Of a stretch of DNA of 64,000 nucleotides, positions 56,480 to 64,000 are shown in pieces. Position 1 is the first letter of the stretch. Each line of letters opens with the position of its first letter. This DNA comes from Hyphomicrobiales bacterium. GTDB lineage: Bacteria; Pseudomonadota; Alphaproteobacteria; Rhizobiales; Phreatobacteraceae. A model generated the notes under the pieces. It saw only the letters and a program-made list of their open reading frames with translations, had not been told where the DNA came from and searched no databases. The DNA is taken from contig JAFKKV010000012.1 in NCBI GenBank assembly GCA_017304475.1, positions 345,169 to 409,168 on the forward strand, written 5' to 3'. The translations under genes were made by a program, and so were the position numbers.

Positions 56480-58479
56480 GCCGCGCTCCTGGTCAGGAAA
56501 AGATTGCCGGCCGCATCGGGCCGCGCCTGCCAGCCCGGCGAGACGACGACGGTGGACCAGGCATCCTCGATGATGGCCGGTCCCTCGACGGTTCCGGACA
56601 GCGATTCCCTGGACAGGATCGGCGTGGCGACGGCCTGTCCGCCGGGGAAAATGCAGTCGCGCGTTCGCTCGGGCCGCGGCGGGCGGCCGACATCGGGCCG
56701 CGCGACCGGCGTCGATGACGCCTTGCGGGCTTGCACCCTCAAGGATTCGATGACGCAGGCTTCCATCGTGGCGTAACCGAACAGCTCGCGATGACGCCGA
56801 TGGAAATCGGCCTCCAGACGCGCGCCGTCGAGCGGCATGGCGAAGGGCACCGGCATGGCATCGCTCTGCGCGGCATAACGCATCAGCGCAACGTGTTCGA
56901 TGGCAATGCTGTCGCTGGCGATGCCGTTGGCGATCAGCGGCGCGGTGGCTTCCCGGGTCAGTTCGCCGACGCGTTCGGCGAAGACGGTCTCGGACAGGCC
57001 GGCGAGCGGCAGGCGCACGGTGCGCTGCTGCAGGAAGCTGAAATCGGCGGTGAGGCAGCCGAGTGCCGAAAAGGCGCTGGACGCCGCCGGCACGATGATC
57101 TCGCCGAGCCCATACATGTCGGCGAGGCCGGTCGCGTGCATCGGGCCGCCGCCGCCGAAAGCGAGCAGCGTGCAGCCGCGGCCGTCGACGCCGCGCTCGA
57201 CCGTGACCCGGCGCAAGGCGCGGGCCATGGTGGCATTGGCGACGCTGACAATGCCGAGAGCGGTGGCGGTGATGCCGAGGCCGAGCTTTTCGGCGATCGG
57301 CGCGATGGCGCGATGGGCCGCCTCGATATCGAGATCGATGGTGTCGCCGAGCCGGACATCGGGGTCGAGATAGCCGAGCACGGCATTGGCATCGGTGATG
57401 GTCGCCTCGCGGCCGCCGCGGCCGTAGCAGGCAGGACCCGGCTCGGAGCCGGCGCTTTGCGGGCCGACGGTCAGTCCGCCGGGGCCGAGGCGGACGATCG
57501 ATCCGCCGCCGGCGCCGATCGAATGGACCGCCAGCATGGGCTGGCGCAGGGGACGGCCGCCGATCATGCGGGTATCCGCCATTTCGGCGACGCCGTCGAC
57601 GATCAGGCAGACATCGGTGGTGGTGCCGCCCATGTCGAAGGTCAGCACGCGCGGGCGGTCGAGCTCCCGGGCGATCCGCGCCGAGGCGGAAACGCCGGCC
57701 GCCGGACCCGACATGGCCATGACCAGGGGCCGGCGCTTGACCGCCGGCACCGGCACCATGGCGCCGGCCGAATGGAACACCTGCAGGCCGGCGCCGATCG
57801 GCAGTTTCTCTTCGAGTTCGGTCAGATAGGCCACCGCGATCGGCATGGCCGCGGCATTGAAGGCGGTCGAGGAGGCCCGCTCATATTCGCGCGCTTCCGG
57901 ATTGATCTCATGCGACACGCAGACATGCGGCACGACCCCCGCGAGCCGCCCGGCGAGCAGCTTCTCATGCGCCGGATTGGCGTAGGAATGGATCAGGCAA
58001 ATGGCGACGCTCTGGACGTCCTTTTCGCGCAGCCAGGCGACGAGGCGCTCGATTTCGGCCTCTTCCAGCGGCTGCAGCACGGCGCCGGTGTGATCCAGGC
58101 GCTCGTTCAGGCCGAAGCAGAGCTCCGGCGGCACCAGCGGCGGCGCCTTGGGACGGATGTCGAGCCGATAGAGCTCCTGGCGGCGATAGCGGCCGATCTC
58201 CAGCACGTCCTCGAAGCCGGCGGTGGCGATGAGCGCGATGCGCGGCAGCCGCTCCTCGACCAGCGCATTGGTGACGCGGGTGGTGCCGTGGACGAAACGC
58301 CTGACATCGTCGGGCATCAGCCTGACCGCGCCGAGCGCCTCGATCATGGCGCGCACCGGCGCGTCCGGGCGTGAGGGCACCTTGGCGATGCGCGTCTCGT
58401 TGGTGTCTGTGCGCACGGCGATGATATCGGTGAAGGTGCCGCCGATATCGGTGCCGATATCCCAGATCCTCTGCTGCAA
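56476..58479 (-). CDS. Hydantoinase A/oxoprolinase family subunit
   Basis: 667 aa. The ATPase phosphate loops of the ASKHA-like fold are visible: IGTDIGGTFTDIIAV at the N-terminus and TFDMGGTTTDVCLIVDG near residue 275. FVHGTTRVTNALVEERLPRIALIATAGFEDVLEIGRYRR and YGRGGREATITDANAVLGYLDPD are conserved family stretches. It phosphorylates or activates the cyclic amide or carboxylate while the B subunit completes hydrolysis or carboxylation. It starts 43 bp after the ABC ATPase stop and overlaps hyuB by 4 nt. The ABC transporter genes directly ahead suggest import of its substrate. Confidence 0.95.
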   Translation of the reverse strand: MQQRIWDIGTDIGGTFTDIIAVRTDTNETRIAKVPSRPDAPVRAMIEALGAVRLMPDDVRRFVHGTTRVTNALVEERLPRIALIATAGFEDVLEIGRYRRQELYRLDIRPKAPPLVPPELCFGLNERLDHTGAVLQPLEEAEIERLVAWLREKDVQSVAICLIHSYANPAHEKLLAGRLAGVVPHVCVSHEINPEAREYERASSTAFNAAAMPIAVAYLTELEEKLPIGAGLQVFHSAGAMVPVPAVKRRPLVMAMSGPAAGVSASARIARELDRPRVLTFDMGGTTTDVCLIVDGVAEMADTRMIGGRPLRQPMLAVHSIGAGGGSIVRLGPGGLTVGPQSAGSEPGPACYGRGGREATITDANAVLGYLDPDVRLGDTIDLDIEAAHRAIAPIAEKLGLGITATALGIVSVANATMARALRRVTVERGVDGRGCTLLAFGGGGPMHATGLADMYGLGEIIVPAASSAFSALGCLTADFSFLQQRTVRLPLAGLSETVFAERVGELTREATAPLIANGIASDSIAIEHVALMRYAAQSDAMPVPFAMPLDGARLEADFHRRHRELFGYATMEACVIESLRVQARKASSTPVARPDVGRPPRPERTRDCIFPGGQAVATPILSRESLSGTVEGPAIIEDAWSTVVVSPGWQARPDAAGNLFLTRSAA

Positions 58480-58522
58480 GTCAGTCGTCTCCTCGATCCA
58501 GTGCCGGGCTCGCGGCCAGATG

Positions 58523-60178
58523 TCAGCTGGCCAATGCCGCCTCGGGTTCGAAATGGGGAATGGCGGCCAGGAGCTCGCGGGTATAGGCGGCCTTGGGTTG
58601 AACGAACAGCGCGCGGCTGGCGCCCTGTTCGACGATCCGGCCCTGGCGCAGCACGACGATATCGTCGCACATCATGCGCACCACGTTGAGGTCATGGCTG
58701 ACAAACAGAAAGGCGAGGTCTTCCTCGCGGCGCAGGTCGTCGAGCAGCTTGAGCACGACGGCCTGGACCGACACGTCCAGAGCCGCGGTCGGCTCGTCGA
58801 GCACCAGGAGGCGCGGCTTGACGGCGATCGCCCGGGCAATGCCGACGCGGGCCTTCTGGCCGCCCGACAGCTGGTGCGGAAACCGGGTCAGCAGGTCGGC
58901 GGCCAGGCCGCAGCGTTCGGCGCTGTCCTCGACGCGCCGGCGCAATTCGCCACCGCCGAGGCCGAGCAGCCGCTTCACCGGATGGGCGATGCAATCGAAG
59001 GCGCTGAAGCGCGGATTGAGGCTGTCATGCGGGTCCTGGAAGACGATCTGGATGTCGCGCCGCAAGGGCGAGGCATGGAAATCGCGCGATGGCAGGGCGC
59101 CGATATCCTGGCCGTCGAACAGGATGCTGCCGCCATCATGGTCGATCAGCCGGCAGATCAGCCGCGAGACCGTGCTCTTGCCCGAACCGGATTCGCCGAC
59201 CAGGCCGAGGCTCTGGCCCGGCTCGAGACCGAAGGACACGCCGTCGACGGCGGTGGCGCCGCCATACCGCTTCACCAGGTTCTGGACGTCGAGCAGCGGC
59301 GGCGTGCCGCTCGGGCGCGACGGGCGCGGGCGGGGGGCTGCCGGCGCTGCTCCGACGAGATCGGCAATGGTCGAGCGTAGCGTCGGCGAGGCCGCGACGA
59401 GGCGCTTGGTGTAGGGGTGGCGGGGCGCGCGGAACAGGCTGGCGGCGGGCGCCTGCTCGACCACCTGACCATGCTGCATCACCGCCACCTCGGCGCAATA
59501 GCGCGCGGCGAGGCCGAGATCGTGGGTGATCAGGATCATCGCCATGTTGCGTTCGGCGGTCAGCCGCGCCAGCAGGTCCATCACCGCCTTCTGGGTGGTG
59601 ACGTCGAGGCCGGTGGTCGGTTCGTCGGCGATCAGCAGAGCCGGGTTCGAGGCGATCGCCATGGCGATCATCACGCGCTGGCACATGCCGCCGGAGAGCT
59701 CGTCGGGATAGGCGTCGAAGCGCTTGTCGGGATCGCGAATGAGGACGGCCTGCAGGAGCTCCAGCGCGCGCGCCCTGAGCTCCCGCCCGGACAGCGACTG
59801 ATGGGCGTCGAGCGCGTCCATCACCTGCCGGCCGATGCCGCGGATCGGGTTGAGCGCGGCGCGCGGGCTCTGGAACACCATGGAGATGGCGGCGCCGCGC
59901 AAGGCCTTCATCTCGGCGGCGCCGGCCCGGGTGATGTCCTGGCCGCGGAACCGGATACGGCCGCGCGGCACGCGTGCCGAAGGTTCCAGCAGCCGGGTGA
60001 CCGCGAAGGCGGTGACCGACTTGCCCGAACCGCTCTCGCCGACGACCGCCAGCGTGCCGCCGGGCGCGACGCTGAGCGAGGTGCCGCGCACGGCCTCGAC
60101 CAGCCCGCGCCGGGTGGCGAAGGAGACGTGCAGGTCGTCGATCTCGAGCAAGGGTTCGGTCATGCGCGCATCGCTCAT
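58523..60178 (-). CDS. Dipeptide-type ABC transporter, fused double ATP-binding protein (DppD-DppF-like)
   Basis: 551 aa from ATG 60178, overlapping the permease stop by 4 nt. Two full ATPase domains are present. Domain 1 (about 8-260) has Walker A GESGSGKSV, signature LSGGMCQRVMIAMAIA and Walker B LLIADEPTTGLD. Domain 2 (about 290-540) has GESGSGKSTVS, LSGGQKARVGIARAIA and LLVLDEPTAALD. Each carries the nickel/peptide-type Q loop (VFQSPRAALNP; VFQDPHDSLNP). The first signature has Cys-Gln in place of the common Arg-Gln/Lys. It powers the permeases encoded upstream. Confidence 0.95.
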   Translation of the reverse strand: MSDARMTEPLLEIDDLHVSFATRRGLVEAVRGTSLSVAPGGTLAVVGESGSGKSVTAFAVTRLLEPSARVPRGRIRFRGQDITRAGAAEMKALRGAAISMVFQSPRAALNPIRGIGRQVMDALDAHQSLSGRELRARALELLQAVLIRDPDKRFDAYPDELSGGMCQRVMIAMAIASNPALLIADEPTTGLDVTTQKAVMDLLARLTAERNMAMILITHDLGLAARYCAEVAVMQHGQVVEQAPAASLFRAPRHPYTKRLVAASPTLRSTIADLVGAAPAAPRPRPSRPSGTPPLLDVQNLVKRYGGATAVDGVSFGLEPGQSLGLVGESGSGKSTVSRLICRLIDHDGGSILFDGQDIGALPSRDFHASPLRRDIQIVFQDPHDSLNPRFSAFDCIAHPVKRLLGLGGGELRRRVEDSAERCGLAADLLTRFPHQLSGGQKARVGIARAIAVKPRLLVLDEPTAALDVSVQAVVLKLLDDLRREEDLAFLFVSHDLNVVRMMCDDIVVLRQGRIVEQGASRALFVQPKAAYTRELLAAIPHFEPEAALAS

Positions 60179-61020
60179 GTGCGCATCCTCGGATCGAGAA
60201 TGTCGCGCAGGCCGTCGCCCAGCAGGTTGAAACAAAGGACCGCCAGCATCAGCGCCAGGCCCGGGAAGGTGACGAGCCACCATTGGCCGGTGCCGATGAA
60301 GCGGGCGCCCTCGGCGACCATGATGCCCCATTCGGGGGTCGGGGCCTGGACGCCGAGACCGAGGAAGGAGAGGCCGGCGGCATTCAGGATGGCCCAGCCG
60401 AGATTGAGCGAGATCTGCACGGCCATGGCCGGCAGGATGTTGGGCAAGAGAAAGCGCAGCACGACCGAGAGATGGCTGTCGCCGCCGGCGCGCGCCGCCT
60501 CGACCCAGCCGGCGCCGCGCCGGCTGTTCACCTCGGCACGGGCGAAGCGGATATAGAAGGGCAGGTTGATCACCGCGGTGGCGATGATGATGTTCTCGAC
60601 CCGGTTGCCGAGGGCGGCCACCAGCGCCATGGCCAGCACGAAGAGCGGGAAGGCCATGAGCACGTCGACGGCGCGACCGACCGCCCGGTCGAGCCAGCCG
60701 CCGCGATAACCGCAGAAACTGCCGATCACCGCGCCGACCAGGAAGGACAGGCTGACCGCCGAGGCGGCGATGGCGAAGTCGAGGCGCGCCGCCGCGATCA
60801 GGCGGGAGAAGATGTCGCGCCCGAGCTGGTCGGTGCCGGCCCAGTGCGCCGCCGATGGCGGCCGCAGGGCGTTCGGCACGTTCGAGGCCAGGGGATCGTG
60901 GGGCATGAGCCAGGGTGCGAGGACCGCGACCGTGAGCATCAGCGCGGTGCCGCCGGCGGCAATGGCGGTGACCGGATTGGTGCGCAGCACCCAGCCGGCA
61001 TGGCGAAGCGTGGCGTTCAT
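60175..61020 (-). CDS. Dipeptide-type ABC transporter permease (DppC-like)
   Basis: 281 aa, six predicted membrane segments. The first is near residues 18-40 (AIAAGGTALMLTVAVLAPWLM); later ones include AIAASAVSLSFLVGAVIGSF and VLMAFPLFVLAMALVAALG. The periplasmic HWAGTDQLGRDIFSRLI motif and the EAA loop (WVEAARAGGDSHLSVVLRFLLPN) are diagnostic. The C-terminal GDGLRDILDPRMRT is typical. It overlaps its partner genes on both sides by 4 nt. Confidence 0.95.
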   Translation of the reverse strand: MNATLRHAGWVLRTNPVTAIAAGGTALMLTVAVLAPWLMPHDPLASNVPNALRPPSAAHWAGTDQLGRDIFSRLIAAARLDFAIAASAVSLSFLVGAVIGSFCGYRGGWLDRAVGRAVDVLMAFPLFVLAMALVAALGNRVENIIIATAVINLPFYIRFARAEVNSRRGAGWVEAARAGGDSHLSVVLRFLLPNILPAMAVQISLNLGWAILNAAGLSFLGLGVQAPTPEWGIMVAEGARFIGTGQWWLVTFPGLALMLAVLCFNLLGDGLRDILDPRMRT

Positions 61021-62048
61021 GCGACCGAGACCCTGGGATCGGCGACGCCGTAGAGAATGTCGATCGCGAGGTTGACCGCCACGAAGATGGCGGCGACCAG
61101 CAGGACGAAACCCTGGACCGGCGCATAGTCGGAGGCGAGCAGGGCGTCGAGCGCGTAGGAGCCGATGCCCGGCCAGGAGAACACCTTCTCGACCAGGACA
61201 TTGGCGCCGAGCATGGTGGAAAAGACGATGCCGATAATGGTCAGCACCGGCAGCAGCGCGTTGCGCAGGGCATAGGCGACGATCACCCGGCGCCTGGACA
61301 TGCCGATGGAGCGGGCGGTGCGGATGAAGTCGCTGCCGAGCACGGCAAGCAACGAGGCGCGGGTCATGCGCGCCAGCGGCGCCAGCACGAACAGCGCCAT
61401 GGTGAGCGCGGGCAGGATCAATTGGGCGGCCGCGGCGCGCCAGCCGGCGAGATCGCCGGTAAGCAGGAAGTCGACCAGCATGAAGCCGGTGATATCGGGC
61501 GCCGCCGCGGCGAAGATGTCGAGCCGGCCGGTCGGATCCGGCGCGATGCCGAGCACGACGTAGAACAGGTAGATCAGCAGCAGGCCGGAGACGAAGGTCG
61601 GCACGCAGACCCCGAGCGTGCAGACGAAGCGCACGGCGTGATCGACGACCGAGCCCGGCCGGAGTGCTGCCGCCGTACCGAGCGGAACGGCGAGGCCGAG
61701 CGCGATGACGAGGGCGCAGAGGCTCAGTTCGAGCGAGGCCGGCAGGCGATGGGCGAGATCGCTGACGACAGGCTGTCCGGTGGTCAGCGAGCGGCCGAGA
61801 TTGCCGGTGGCGACATCGCCGAGATAACGCAGGAGCTGTTCGGGGATCGGCCGGTCGAGACCCATGGCACGGCGGAGATCGTCGATCTCCTGCTGGCCGG
61901 CATTGGGGCCGGAGGCGAAGAAGGTCGCGGGATCACCCGGCAGCACCCGCATCAGCAGGAAGGTCAGGACGACGACGCCGAACAGCGCGGGCAGGGAGGC
62001 GAGAAGCCTCCGCGCCACGCGCCGCCCGATGCTCCGGAAGGCCGCCAT
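61017..62048 (-). CDS. Dipeptide-type ABC transporter permease (DppB-like)
   Basis: 343 aa from ATG 62048, 2 bp after the binding-protein stop. The start RRVARRLLASLPALFGVVVLTFLLMRVLPGDPA, the segment LRRAMGLDRPIPEQLLRYLGDVATGNLGRSL and the EAA-type loop DFIRTARSIGMSRRRVIVAYALRNALLPV are those of DppB/OppB. The end ILYGVADPRVSVA is typical. Forms the channel with the DppC-like protein. Confidence 0.95.
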   Translation of the reverse strand: MAAFRSIGRRVARRLLASLPALFGVVVLTFLLMRVLPGDPATFFASGPNAGQQEIDDLRRAMGLDRPIPEQLLRYLGDVATGNLGRSLTTGQPVVSDLAHRLPASLELSLCALVIALGLAVPLGTAAALRPGSVVDHAVRFVCTLGVCVPTFVSGLLLIYLFYVVLGIAPDPTGRLDIFAAAAPDITGFMLVDFLLTGDLAGWRAAAAQLILPALTMALFVLAPLARMTRASLLAVLGSDFIRTARSIGMSRRRVIVAYALRNALLPVLTIIGIVFSTMLGANVLVEKVFSWPGIGSYALDALLASDYAPVQGFVLLVAAIFVAVNLAIDILYGVADPRVSVA

Positions 62049-62050
62049 GG

Positions 62051-63676
62051 TCAGACGCGCCTGAGATCGCGGTAGTCGACCTGGCGGTGGAACCAGTAGG
62101 TGAAGCCGTCGATAGTGGGCGCCATCACCGCATCCTGGTTGGGCTGCCACAGCATGAGGCTGGGCACCTCCTCGGCCAGGATGGTGATCATCCGCTTGCA
62201 GGCGACCTTGTATTTCTCGGCATCGGTCTCGAACCGGGCCGCCTGGACCAGGCCGTCCAGCTCCTCGTTGCGATAGCTGCCGAAATTCCAGCGATGGCGG
62301 CCGCTGAAATAGGTCCGGAAGAAATAGTCGGTCGCCGGCAACCAGGCGGTGCCGGATTCGATGAAGAAGGGCAGGCGCCGGTCGACCTGCATGGTGGTGA
62401 ACTGGGCGTCCGGCAGTTTCTGGATCGACACATCGATGCCGATCTTGGCGAGCGCCTCCTTGATCAGCGCGGCGGTCGGCTCGGCGATCGAGGCAGCGCC
62501 CGCCGGGAAGGAGAAGGTCGTGGCGAAACCCGAGGCCATGCCGGCATCGCTCATCAACTGCTTGGCCCGGGCGAGGTCGGTGCGCAACGGCAGTCTCTGC
62601 GGGAAGCCGGCGTCGGGCGCCTCCGTCCAGGTGGCGCCGAACAGCTGACGGCCGCGGGCGAACAGCGCCGCCTTGAACATGTCGTCATAGGGCAGGGCTG
62701 CGGCGACCGCCTGGCGCACCTTGACGTTGTCGAAGGGGGCGACGCCGGAATTGAAGATGATGGCGTTGAAGCCGTTGGTCTGGGGGATTGCGACCAGCTT
62801 CACCTTGCCGCGCTCCTGCAGGCTGGTGATGTCGCCGGCCTGCAGGTCGACCGACAAGTCGGCGTCGCCGCGCTCGATGAGGCTGGCGCGGTTCGCCGGG
62901 TCCGGCACGGTCTGGGCGATGATCCGCTTGAAGAACGGCAATTTGCCGTCGGCCCCGCCCTTCCAGGCCTCGTTGCGCTTGAGGATGGTCTGCTGTCCGG
63001 GCCGGTGCTGCTCGACGATATAGGCGCCGCCCGCGGCGGTGTTGTCCTTGAGCCAGGCGGTGGCCCAGACGTCGTCGGCGGTGGCGTTCTTCTTGACCAG
63101 CGTGCTGTTCATGATCGGCGACAGCGGAATGCAGAGATTGGCGAGAGCCAGCCGGTCGGGCTTGTCGAGCAGCACCTCGACGGTGCGTTCGCCGGCGACG
63201 CGGAACTGCTCGGGCTTGGTCAGCGAGCCGCTGGCGATCTGGGCCGCCGACATGGACTTCGCCAGGACCGCGCGGTCGAGCGACCATTTGACGTCCTCGG
63301 CGGTGACGGCTGAGCCGTCGTGCCAAGTCGCGCCCTGGCGCAGATGGAAGGTCAGGGTGCGGCCGTCGGCGGAGCGGTCGATCCGCTCGGCCAGCTCGCC
63401 GCGGATATTGTCGAAATCGAAGGTCCAGACGCCGTCGACCTGCTTGCGGCCGAAGGAGGCGAGCCGGTCATAGATGTTCATCGCCACGCCGAAGACCTCG
63501 CGCGTGCCGCCGGGAGCGGTCGCATCCAGCGTGTTGACGGTTCCGGCCATGACATGGCGCAGCGTCTCGGAACGCGTCTGCGCCTCCGCGGCCCCGGGCA
63601 AGGCAGCGTTGCCCAATGCACTTCCCATGGCGGCCCCAAATACGGTCTTGAGCCCCTGTCGACGCGTGAGCTTCAT
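62051..63676 (-). CDS. Dipeptide-type ABC transporter substrate-binding protein (family 5)
   Basis: 541 aa from ATG 63676, AGGGG about 10 nt upstream. A twin-arginine-like signal (MKLTRRQGLKTVFGAAMGSALG) ends near AEA at residue about 33. Family 5 SBP blocks are LRHVMAGTVNTLDATAPGG, LTFHLRQGATWHDGSAVTAEDVKWSLDRAV and RNEAWKGG; FNAIIFNSGVAPFDNVKVRQAVAAALPYDDM also fits. It captures the substrate for the operon's transporter, which may be a peptide, lactam or opine-like compound. It is the first gene of the 12-kb operon. Confidence 0.95.
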   Translation of the reverse strand: MKLTRRQGLKTVFGAAMGSALGNAALPGAAEAQTRSETLRHVMAGTVNTLDATAPGGTREVFGVAMNIYDRLASFGRKQVDGVWTFDFDNIRGELAERIDRSADGRTLTFHLRQGATWHDGSAVTAEDVKWSLDRAVLAKSMSAAQIASGSLTKPEQFRVAGERTVEVLLDKPDRLALANLCIPLSPIMNSTLVKKNATADDVWATAWLKDNTAAGGAYIVEQHRPGQQTILKRNEAWKGGADGKLPFFKRIIAQTVPDPANRASLIERGDADLSVDLQAGDITSLQERGKVKLVAIPQTNGFNAIIFNSGVAPFDNVKVRQAVAAALPYDDMFKAALFARGRQLFGATWTEAPDAGFPQRLPLRTDLARAKQLMSDAGMASGFATTFSFPAGAASIAEPTAALIKEALAKIGIDVSIQKLPDAQFTTMQVDRRLPFFIESGTAWLPATDYFFRTYFSGRHRWNFGSYRNEELDGLVQAARFETDAEKYKVACKRMITILAEEVPSLMLWQPNQDAVMAPTIDGFTYWFHRQVDYRDLRRV

Positions 63677-64000
63677 GGTCGGATACCCCTGGATGATCCC
63701 GACGGCCTTGCTGCCGTCGTCTTGTTGTTCTGGCCCATCCGACCGCACTCGGAGCCCGTAACGGAAGGTCCAGAATCAGAGCAAAGGGCTGAGCCAGATC
63801 CGGCGGTGGTTCTGCCGGCCCATGTGTCGAGCCGTGGGAGGTGGTGATTTCGACGCGGATCTCGGCTTTCCGATGAGCCTGAATGCGTCGCCCTTCGAAA
63901 TCGCGCGCAAGGACCACCACTCTTCACCTCTCCCCGGCGGGGAGAGGTCGGCCGAAGGCCGGGAGAGGGGGAGTCGGAGCGTCAGAACAAGGCTTTATGC
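63677..64000. other. Region upstream of the transporter operon, with hairpin repeats
   Basis: 324 bp to the window end without a supported gene. The first 200 bp should carry the operon promoter, but no convincing boxes are seen. A REP-like hairpin lies at 63927-63960. Confidence 0.5.
63927..63960. repeat. REP-like double hairpin
   Basis: CCTCTCCCC-GGC-GGGGAGAGG (63927-63947) is followed by GGCC-GAA-GGCC (63950-63960) and a GGGAGAGGGGG run. This is a common intergenic palindrome type in proteobacteria. It may act as a terminator for a gene beyond the window. Confidence 0.65.

Noticed and set aside
56731..58374. A 547-codon plus-strand frame
   Set aside because: It is antisense to hydantoinase A, whose ATPase motifs are conserved.

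Overview
The window is GC-rich chromosomal DNA from an alphaproteobacterium, most likely a member of the Hyphomicrobiales (Rhizobiales). The evidence is a MucR/Ros-type regulator, a type I secretion system with RTX cargo, SapC-like proteins, many tripartite-tricarboxylate and ABC solute-binding proteins, frequent GTG/TTG starts in overlapping operons, and REP-type palindromes of the kind scattered through rhizobial genomes. The genus cannot be fixed from the sequence. I saw no rRNA, tRNA, CRISPR array, insertion sequence or prophage.

Left part (about 0.2-25.7 kb): a cell-surface locus. A mucR gene is followed by an uncharacterised protein and a large two-domain glycosyltransferase behind a good sigma-54 promoter match. 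Next come an AT-rich 0.7-kb spacer, an RTX protein ending in a Hint domain, an unknown protein, a second RTX protein, two SapC-like genes and a GT4 glycosyltransferase. A converging five-gene minus-strand operon encodes a pyruvyl-transferase-like protein, a GT14-like transferase, a secreted glycosidase-fold protein, a methyltransferase and a GT2 transferase. A plus-strand operon then encodes the type I secretion ABC exporter, its membrane-fusion protein and another large glycosyltransferase. The simplest reading is export of calcium-binding RTX surface proteins together with glycosylation of them or of an associated polysaccharide. No outer-membrane TolC partner is present.

Middle part (about 25.7-39.4 kb): acyl-CoA metabolism. 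It holds two TetR regulators, two crotonase-fold enzymes, an SDR dehydrogenase, a nitroreductase, an orphan LivK-type binding protein, two AMP-forming acyl-CoA ligases and a fused single-chain biotin-dependent acyl-CoA carboxylase. A nearly identical 22-bp imperfect palindrome precedes both ligase genes, which flank a tetR gene.

Right part (about 39.7-64 kb): small-molecule catabolism. A GntR/UTRA regulator is divergent from an operon encoding a GST-like protein, a CaiB-type CoA-transferase, a CMD-like protein, an amidohydrolase, a crotonase and an alpha/beta-hydrolase. Orphan TTT and AapJ-like binding proteins follow, then a two-subunit fumarase/tartrate dehydratase with a 2-hydroxyacid dehydrogenase. 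The last 12 kb is one long minus-strand operon: a dipeptide-type ABC transporter, hydantoinase/oxoprolinase A and B subunits, a MocR-type regulator, a class III aminotransferase and an NTF2-like protein. This gene set suggests uptake, ATP-dependent opening and transamination of a lactam or other cyclic amide. REP-like palindromes separate most of these units.
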